Positions 58,512 to 64,000 of a stretch of 64,000 nucleotides of DNA are shown here, piece by piece. Position 1 is the first letter of the stretch; each line of letters begins with the position of its first letter. Made by a program: the position numbers and the translations under genes. The notes beneath the pieces were generated by a model. The model saw only the letters and a list, made by a program, of their open reading frames with translations, searched no databases and was not told the DNA's origin. This stretch comes from Pseudomonas sp. CCC3.1 (GTDB taxonomy: Bacteria > Pseudomonadota > Gammaproteobacteria > Pseudomonadales > Pseudomonadaceae): NCBI RefSeq assembly GCF_034347405.1, contig NZ_CP133778.1, positions 1,240,001 through 1,304,000 of the forward strand. Reading direction: 5' to 3'.

Positions 58512-60296
58512 TTAGCGGTCCACGTCGGCCATAACGAAATCGATACTCCCCAGGTACGCAATCAAGTCCGCGACCATTTCGCCTTTGATCACCGAAGGGA
58601 TCTGCTGCAGGTGCGGGAAGCTTGGAGTGCGAATCCGGGTGCGGTAGCTCATGGTGCCGCCATCGCTCGTCAGGTAATAACTGTTGATGCCCTTGGTCGC
58701 TTCGATCATCTGGAAGGATTCGTTGGCCGGCATGACCGGGCCCCACGAAACTTGCAGGAAGTGCGTGATCAAGGTCTCGATGTGCTGCAGCGTGCGCTCT
58801 TTAGGCGGCGGCGTGGTCAGCGGGTGATCCGCCTTGTACGGGCCGGCTGGCATGTTGCGCATGCACTGCTCGATGATTTTCAGGCTCTGGCGCATTTCTT
58901 CGACGCGCACGATGCAACGATCGTAGGCGTCGCCGTTGGCCGCCAGCGGCACTTCAAATTCGAAGTTCTCGTAGCCGGAGTACGGGCGCGCTTTACGCAG
59001 GTCGAAGTCGCAACCGGTCGAACGCAGGCCAGCACCGGTGACGCCCCATTCCAGGGCTTCTTTGGTGTTGTAGGCCGCGACGCCGATGGTACGACCGCGC
59101 AAGATGCTGTTGTCCAAAGCGGCTTTCTGGTACTCGTCCAGACGCTTGGGCATCCAGTCGATGAATTCCTTGACCAGACGATCCCAGCCATTTGGCAGGT
59201 CGTGGGCAACGCCGCCGATGCGGTACCAGGCCGGGTGCAGACGGAAACCGGTGATGGCTTCGATCACTTTGTAAGCGCGCTGACGGTCGGTGAAGGTGAA
59301 GAACACCGGGGTCATGGCGCCCACGTCCTGGATGTAAGTCCCCAGGAACAGCAGGTGGCTGGTGATACGGAAGAACTCGGCCATCATGATGCGGATGGTG
59401 TCGACCCGATCTGGCACCTTGATGCCTGCGAGTTTCTCGACCGAGAGCACGTACGGCAGGTTGTTCATCACGCCGCCGAGGTAGTCGATACGGTCGGTGT
59501 ACGGGATGAAACTGTGCCAGGACTGGCGCTCAGCCATTTTTTCGGCACCACGGTGGTGGTAACCGACGTCAGGCACGCAGTCGACGATTTCTTCGCCGTC
59601 CAGTTGCAGGATGATGCGGAAGGCGCCGTGAGCCGAAGGGTGGTTCGGGCCCAGGTTGAGGAACATGTAGTCCTCGTTTTCGCCGGAACGCTTCATGCCC
59701 CAGTCTTCAGGACGGAAGCGTGCGGCTTCTTCTTCCAGCTGCACTTTGGCGAGGGTCAGGCTGTACGGGTCGAACTCAGTGGCTCGCGCCGGGAAGTCCT
59801 TGCGCAGCGGGTGACCTTCCCAGGTCGGCGGCATCATGATGCGCGACAGGTGCGGGTGACCTTTGAAGTCGATCCCGAACATGTCCCAGACTTCACGCTC
59901 GTACCAGTTGGCGTTCGGCCAGATACCGGTGATGGTCGGCAGGCTGAGGTCGCTCTCGGACAAGGCAACCTTGATCATTACGTCACTATTACGCTCAAGC
60001 GACATCAGGTGGTAGAAGACCGTGAAGTCTGCACCCGATGGCAGGCCCTGACGCTTGGTACGCAGACGTTCGTCCACACCATGCAAGTCATAGAGCATGA
60101 CGTAAGGTTTAGGCAGGTTGCGCAGGAAGGTCAGGACTTCAACCAGTTTTGCGCGGGTAACCCAAAGCACCGGCATGCCGGTGCGTGTGGCCTGGGCGGT
60201 GAACGCCTCAGGACCAAAACGGGTATTGAGTTCGACAACCACATCTTGGTCGTCAGCCTTGTAAGGCGGGATGTACAGAGCGGAGCCTGTAGTCAT
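58512..60296 (-). CDS. nuoCD: NADH-quinone oxidoreductase fused subunit C/D
   Basis: 594 residues from ATG 60296 (MTTGSALYIPPYKADDQD); a TTG eight codons earlier is possible but less like relatives. The N-terminal third is the NuoC (30 kDa) domain with ANWYEREVWDMFGIDFKGHPHLSRIMMP; the rest is the NuoD (49 kDa) domain with NLGPNHPSAHGAFRIILQLDGE, YHHRGAEKMAERQSW and the quinone-site residues. The C-D fusion is usual in gamma-proteobacteria. The name nuoC or nuoD is also used in Pseudomonas records. Confidence 0.95.
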   Translation of the reverse strand: MTTGSALYIPPYKADDQDVVVELNTRFGPEAFTAQATRTGMPVLWVTRAKLVEVLTFLRNLPKPYVMLYDLHGVDERLRTKRQGLPSGADFTVFYHLMSLERNSDVMIKVALSESDLSLPTITGIWPNANWYEREVWDMFGIDFKGHPHLSRIMMPPTWEGHPLRKDFPARATEFDPYSLTLAKVQLEEEAARFRPEDWGMKRSGENEDYMFLNLGPNHPSAHGAFRIILQLDGEEIVDCVPDVGYHHRGAEKMAERQSWHSFIPYTDRIDYLGGVMNNLPYVLSVEKLAGIKVPDRVDTIRIMMAEFFRITSHLLFLGTYIQDVGAMTPVFFTFTDRQRAYKVIEAITGFRLHPAWYRIGGVAHDLPNGWDRLVKEFIDWMPKRLDEYQKAALDNSILRGRTIGVAAYNTKEALEWGVTGAGLRSTGCDFDLRKARPYSGYENFEFEVPLAANGDAYDRCIVRVEEMRQSLKIIEQCMRNMPAGPYKADHPLTTPPPKERTLQHIETLITHFLQVSWGPVMPANESFQMIEATKGINSYYLTSDGGTMSYRTRIRTPSFPHLQQIPSVIKGEMVADLIAYLGSIDFVMADVDR

Positions 60297-60369
60297 GGTT
60301 TTTTTATCGCTTTCGGTCAACGTAAAGAATGAGGCCAGTGTTTCGTTCTATAAAAGAAGCGGCGCTGGA

Positions 60370-61044
60370 TCAGACTTCGTCGGGGCTGCGCAGGTTAGTG
60401 ACCTGAATACGCTGTTCGCGGCGCTGTTCCTTTTGGGACGGCATCTCGGCGCGATAAACGCCTTGTTCGCCGACAACCCAGGAAAGTGGGCGACGCTCCT
60501 GGCCAATCGACTCTTGCAAGAGCATCAAGCCTTGCAGGAAAGCCTCTGGGCGGGGTGGGCAGCCTGGCACGTAAACGTCCACGGGCAGGAACTTGTCGAC
60601 CCCTTGAACCACGGAGTAGATGTCGTACATGCCACCGGAGTTGGCGCAAGAACCCATGGAAATCACCCATTTAGGCTCAAGCATTTGCTCATAGAGACGC
60701 TGAATGATCGGCGCCATCTTGATGAAGCAGGTCCCGGCAATAACCATGAAATCCGCCTGACGCGGCGATGCCCGGATAACTTCGGCACCAAAGCGCGCGA
60801 TGTCGTGGGGCGCCGTGAAGGCGGTGGTCATTTCCACGTAGCAGCACGACAGGCCGAAGTTGTACGGCCACAGGGAGTTTTTACGCCCCCAGTTGACCGT
60901 GCCGTTCAGCACGTCTTCAAGCTTGCCCATGAAAATGTTTTTGTGGACTTGATCTTCTAACGGATCGGCAACGGTTTCCCGTGTGCCGATCGGGTACTGC
61001 TCGTTAGGAGCATCCGGGTCGATCCTGGTGAGTTCGTATTGCAT
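60370..61044 (-). CDS. nuoB: NADH-quinone oxidoreductase subunit B
   Basis: 224 residues from ATG 61044 (MQYELTRIDPDAPNEQ), with GAGG upstream. Ligands of the terminal cluster N2 are in GLSCCYVEMT (the tandem Cys pair), MGSCANSGGMYD and VPGCPPRPEA. N2 donates electrons to quinone at the NuoB-NuoCD-NuoH interface. Ten bases after nuoA. Confidence 0.95.
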   Translation of the reverse strand: MQYELTRIDPDAPNEQYPIGTRETVADPLEDQVHKNIFMGKLEDVLNGTVNWGRKNSLWPYNFGLSCCYVEMTTAFTAPHDIARFGAEVIRASPRQADFMVIAGTCFIKMAPIIQRLYEQMLEPKWVISMGSCANSGGMYDIYSVVQGVDKFLPVDVYVPGCPPRPEAFLQGLMLLQESIGQERRPLSWVVGEQGVYRAEMPSQKEQRREQRIQVTNLRSPDEV

Positions 61045-61054
61045 TGCCAAAGCC

Positions 61055-61468
61055 TCATTGTTTCAGCTTGGCCTGCCGCTTACGACGAGCTTCCGGTGCC
61101 CAATCAAGAGCACCCACTCGAAATAGGTAGACAAGGCCTGCCAACAGAATTGCTATGAAAACGAGAGCTTCGACGAATCCGGTCCAGCCGCTTTCGCGAA
61201 CAGACACAGACCATGCAAAGAGAAAGAGGGCTTCGATATCGAAGATCACGAACAGCATCGCGACCAGATAGAATTTGGCTGAGAGCCGCAAGCGGGCGCC
61301 ACCTGTAGGTAGCATGCCGGACTCGAACGGTTCGTTTTTGCTGCGCCCCCAGGCTTTTGACCCGAGAAGGCTGGAGACGCCGAGCATGAAGGCACAAAGG
61401 CCGACAACGCCGAGAAGGAAAATGGCAAAGCCCCAGTTGTGGGCTATGAGTCCTGTCGCTTCGGGCAT
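61055..61468 (-). CDS. nuoA: NADH-quinone oxidoreductase subunit A
   Basis: 137 residues with three membrane helices. Conserved features are KNEPFESGMLPTGGARLRLSAKFYLVAMLFVIFDIEALFLFAW with the loop and acidic residues typical of NuoA/ND3. First gene of the thirteen-gene operon, with a putative promoter about 90 bases upstream. Confidence 0.94.
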   Translation of the reverse strand: MPEATGLIAHNWGFAIFLLGVVGLCAFMLGVSSLLGSKAWGRSKNEPFESGMLPTGGARLRLSAKFYLVAMLFVIFDIEALFLFAWSVSVRESGWTGFVEALVFIAILLAGLVYLFRVGALDWAPEARRKRQAKLKQ

Positions 61469-61558
61469 GCTGGAAATCCTTAACAGAGAGCAAAGGTCTC
61501 TGAGCTTAAAAAGGTAATAAAGCAGTGACGATATGTCGCAGCGCTATTGATGGCCGGG

Positions 61559-61587
61559 ATTTTATGGCTAAACACCCAGCAAGTAAA
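61559..61587 (-). promoter_or_regulatory. Putative nuo operon promoter
   Basis: Minus strand TTTACT (61587-61582), 17-base spacer, TAAAAT (61564-61559). A 12-base perfect palindrome TGAATTAATTCA (61598-61609) lies just upstream and could be a regulator site. The next 290 bases (61610-61900) are AT-rich and show no gene. Confidence 0.45.
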
Positions 61588-61906
61588 TTTTCTAAGATGA
61601 ATTAATTCAATCCTTTAGTGGTAGATGACTCCTTAAAGTCTACGTAAGCCATGTGATACGGGCATTACAGCGTATTTCAGGGAATATGTTTTACCGCGAA
61701 GGTAATCAACAAAAGCAACTCTAAATGATAATTAATATCGTTTAAGGGCTGCGCTGTTGTGACGCAGTACGGTTAACCCATTGAACTTGGCTTATATAAG
61801 CGCAATTGGCAAGTTTTGAACTTGGCTTTGTAACCTGCTTCACGTTTCAGTTTATGGATCTGAGTCAGGGTTTTGTTGGATTGACCTGATCCCCCTCTCT
61901 GATCTC

Positions 61907-61998
61907 GTAGTCGCTGCCGAGGCACGAAGGCTGCGAGCTCTTGATCGTCATGGCTGCTTATAAACAGCTCGCAGCCTTCGTGCCTCGGCAGCGACTAC
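61907..61998. repeat. REP palindrome pair between nuo and aceA
   Basis: 33-base arms (61907-61939 and 61966-61998) are exact inverted repeats beginning GTAGTCGCTGCCGAGGCACG, separated by 26 bases. Confidence 0.88.
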
Positions 61999-62018
61999 AA
62001 AGGTGTGCGATTTGCAGG

Positions 62019-62048
62019 CAAAAAAACGCCCCGAACCAGTCGGGGCGC
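62019..62048 (-). terminator. aceA terminator
   Basis: CGCCCCG (62027-62033) pairs with CGGGGCG (62041-62047); the A run at 62020-62026 gives the minus-strand T tract. Confidence 0.85.
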
Positions 62049-62068
62049 CAATCACTGAGAAGCAGTTA

Positions 62069-63394
62069 TCAGTGGAACTGTTCTTCTTCAGTCGAGCCGG
62101 TCAGAGCGGTGACCGAGGACGAGCCACCCTGGATCACAGTGGTCATGTCGTCGAAGTAGCCAGTGCCCACTTCCTGCTGGTGCGCCACGAAGGTGTAGCC
62201 TTTGTCGGCGTCAGCGAACTCTTGCTCTTGCAGTTTCACGTAGGCAGTCATGTCGTTGCGGGCGTAGTCGTGCGCCAGGTTGAACATGCTGTGCCACATG
62301 TTGTGAATACCGGCCAGGGTGATGAACTGGTGCTTGTAACCCATGGCCGACAGTTCGCGCTGGAACTTGGCGATGGTCGCGTCGTCCAGGTTTTTCTTCC
62401 AGTTGAAGGAAGGCGAGCAGTTGTACGACAACAGTTGGTCCGGGTATTCCTTTTTGATCGCTTCAGCAAAGCGGCGGGCTTCTTCCAGATCTGGTTTGGC
62501 GGTTTCACACCAGATCAGGTCGGCATACGGTGCGTAAGCCAGGCCGCGAGCGATAGCCTGGTCCAGGCCAGCACGCACCTTGTAGAAGCCTTCTTTAGTG
62601 CGCTCGCCCGTCACGAACGGCTGGTCGTACGGATCGCAATCCGAGGTCAGCAGGTCTGCCGCGTTAGCGTCGGTACGCGCCAAGATGATGGTCGGCGTGC
62701 CAGCAACGTCAGCCGCCAGACGTGCAGCGGTGAGTTTCTGTACGGCTTCTTGGGTAGGAACCAGAACCTTGCCGCCCATGTGGCCGCATTTTTTAACCGA
62801 CGCCAGCTGGTCTTCGAAGTGAACGCCAGCGGCGCCTGCTTCGATCATGCTCTTCATCAGTTCGTAAGCGTTCAGTACGCCACCGAAACCGGCTTCTGCG
62901 TCGGCGACGATCGGTGCGAAGTAGTCGACATAACCCTGGTCGCCCGGGTTTTTACCGGCTTTCCACTGGATCTGGTCGGCGCGACGGAATGAGTTGTTGA
63001 TGCGCTTGACCACGGTTGGGACCGAGTCCACCGGGTATAGCGACTGATCGGGGTACATGGATTCAGCAGAGTTGTTGTCTGCTGCCACTTGCCAACCCGA
63101 CAGGTAGATAGCCTGGATGCCGGCTTTAACCTGTTGAACTGCTTGGCCCCCGGTCAGGGCGCCCATGCAGTTGACGAAATCTTTCTCAGGACGGAAGGAC
63201 GGGTGTGCGCCCTGTGTCACCAGTTTCCACAGCTTGTCAGCGCCCAATTTTGCGAAGGTGTGCTCAGGTTGAACCGAGCCACGCAGGCGGACCACGTCAG
63301 CAGCGGAATAATCGCGAGTCACGCCTTTCCAGCGTGGATTTTCGGCCCAGTCTTTTTCAAGGGCTGCAATTTGCTGTTCGCGTGTCAGTGCCAT
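62069..63394 (-). CDS. aceA: Isocitrate lyase
   Basis: 441 residues from ATG 63394 (MALTREQQIAALEKDW), with GAGG eight bases upstream. The catalytic signature KKCGHMGGK (Cys near residue 190) and FEDQLAS, plus RTDANAADLLTSD and NCSPSFNW (active-site serines), are intact. It splits isocitrate into succinate and glyoxylate, the first step of the glyoxylate shunt needed for growth on acetate or fatty acids. This length is that of the E. coli-like class. It ends in a terminator and is preceded by a plausible promoter. Confidence 0.96.
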   Translation of the reverse strand: MALTREQQIAALEKDWAENPRWKGVTRDYSAADVVRLRGSVQPEHTFAKLGADKLWKLVTQGAHPSFRPEKDFVNCMGALTGGQAVQQVKAGIQAIYLSGWQVAADNNSAESMYPDQSLYPVDSVPTVVKRINNSFRRADQIQWKAGKNPGDQGYVDYFAPIVADAEAGFGGVLNAYELMKSMIEAGAAGVHFEDQLASVKKCGHMGGKVLVPTQEAVQKLTAARLAADVAGTPTIILARTDANAADLLTSDCDPYDQPFVTGERTKEGFYKVRAGLDQAIARGLAYAPYADLIWCETAKPDLEEARRFAEAIKKEYPDQLLSYNCSPSFNWKKNLDDATIAKFQRELSAMGYKHQFITLAGIHNMWHSMFNLAHDYARNDMTAYVKLQEQEFADADKGYTFVAHQQEVGTGYFDDMTTVIQGGSSSVTALTGSTEEEQFH

Positions 63395-63542
63395 GGAGAT
63401 AAACCTCGTCGCATAGGTCTGGGTTGAAAAATTTTTGCTCCACCAGCACACAGCAATAATGTTTGAGTCAGTGCGTGAATGGCTGTTCGCTATAAGGCAT
63501 CCAGGGCTCTTTGCAGGGGCTCTGATTAGCGGGAGCGGGGCC

Positions 63543-63571
63543 ATCATGCCTTCGCATTTTTAAGCCGTCAA
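63543..63571 (-). promoter_or_regulatory. Putative aceA promoter
   Basis: Minus strand TTGACG (63571-63566), 17-base spacer, CATGAT (63548-63543). A TGTAGTGC/GCACTACA inverted repeat at 63578-63603 lies just upstream, either a regulator site or the end of the preceding transcript. Confidence 0.45.
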
Positions 63572-63643
63572 ACGTTTTGTAGTGCTTTTTTCACGGCACT
63601 ACATATTTGCTCTGATGCGACTCATCAGTCAGTTTTGGGCCTT

Positions 63644-64000
63644 TTAGTCGAGAGCGTCTACTTTGACCCGCACCGTCATGTCATCTCGGCCTTGGGTAGA
63701 GTACGTGAGGGTTGTAGCGTTTTGGCCGGCTTGATTCTGGTTGCTGATACCCGCCAGAGTGATCCACTGACCCAGTGGGCCGCTGATGCGTGTGTCGGTA
63801 TTTTGCACGTTCACTACATCGGGCTGCTCTTGGCTCATGGTGTCGAGATGCGTACTGATCGCGAGGTGTACCGTTTCACCTGTAACGTTGGCCGTGACGT
63901 AAAAACCCCGAGTAACATCGCGGTAATCGGTCTGCGCCAGCACCCGTCCGTAGGCATCCGTTTGTGTGCTGGTGAGGGGTACGCTTTGGCCGATCCGGAT
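63644..64000 (-). CDS. C-terminal end of a secretin-like envelope protein, partial
   Basis: The frame is open to the window edge, so the 5' end is missing; a GTG at 63943 is internal. About 118 residues are visible: SVPLTSTQTDAYGRVL, YRDVTRGFYVTANVTGETVHLAIS, SGPLGQWITLAGISNQNQ, and a YSTQGRDDMTVRVKVDALD end. The alternating beta pattern and phrases such as WITLAGI resemble the secretin/NolW-type short domain found in some Pseudomonas hypothetical proteins near aceA. Function unknown. Confidence 0.55.
   Translation of the reverse strand: MRIGQSVPLTSTQTDAYGRVLAQTDYRDVTRGFYVTANVTGETVHLAISTHLDTMSQEQPDVVNVQNTDTRISGPLGQWITLAGISNQNQAGQNATTLTYSTQGRDDMTVRVKVDALD

Noticed and set aside
61598..61609. 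TGAATTAATTCA as an Anr/FNR box for nuo
   Set aside because: It departs from TTGAT-N4-ATCAA and its distance from the proposed start does not fit a standard activator position; kept only as a note in the promoter entry.
1..64000. tRNA, rRNA and CRISPR arrays
   Set aside because: No cloverleaf-like, rRNA-like or regularly spaced direct repeat pattern was found by eye; the repeats present are REP-type palindromes.

Overview
This window is a stretch of a Pseudomonas chromosome, most likely from the P. fluorescens/P. fragi side of the genus. It carries gltA divergent from sdhCDAB-sucAB-lpd-sucCD, a complete thirteen-gene nuo operon with fused nuoCD, Pseudomonas-type REP palindromes, and a short (441-residue) isocitrate lyase instead of the longer form I recall from P. 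aeruginosa. Genus is inferred from gene content, order and protein similarity from memory; no database was searched.

Layout. 1-4.4 kb: the 3' part of a YD-repeat (Rhs/TccC-like) protein that stops before any toxin tip, an MlaA lipoprotein with an upstream esterase-like protein, an 85-bp MITE-like element and a small membrane protein. 4.4-9.5 kb: REP cluster, GH17 beta-glucan enzyme, betaine-type binding protein, and a yjcH-actP acetate uptake pair. 9.8-23 kb: the TCA block, with gltA on the minus strand and sdhCDAB, sucAB, lpd and sucCD on the plus strand, both driven by good sigma70 promoters in the shared spacer. 23-31 kb: brnQ, a small lipoprotein, htpG with a sigma32 promoter, dienelactone hydrolase, trhP, an aldose-1-epimerase-like protein and an EamA exporter. 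31-39 kb: a hexuronate module (udh, lactonase, TRAP dctPQM, OprD porin, GntR regulator) whose promoters share one operator motif. 39-42 kb: AI-2E family permease and a TonB-dependent receptor. 42.3-46 kb: a small accessory cluster described below. 46.5-61.5 kb: nuoA-N. 62-64 kb: aceA and the end of an unidentified envelope protein.

The most interesting region is 42.3-46.1 kb. It encodes a stand-alone YcaO protein, a proline-iminopeptidase-like alpha/beta hydrolase, a SAM methyltransferase and two unlisted short genes for related acidic peptides. Each peptide gene sits behind its own promoter and is followed by a hairpin before the next enzyme gene. Both peptides start with MGY and share a C-terminal block (EQHIE-LQL). 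This suggests an N-terminal core with a C-terminal follower, the polarity known from bottromycin, so I read it as a ribosomal peptide (RiPP) cluster of unrecognised class. One peptide gene is intact (44 aa); the other is frameshifted by one base in an A7 tract. No cyclodehydratase partner, dehydrogenase or exporter is present. The adjacent TonB receptor may or may not be functionally linked.

No rRNA, tRNA, CRISPR array or intact insertion sequence was seen.
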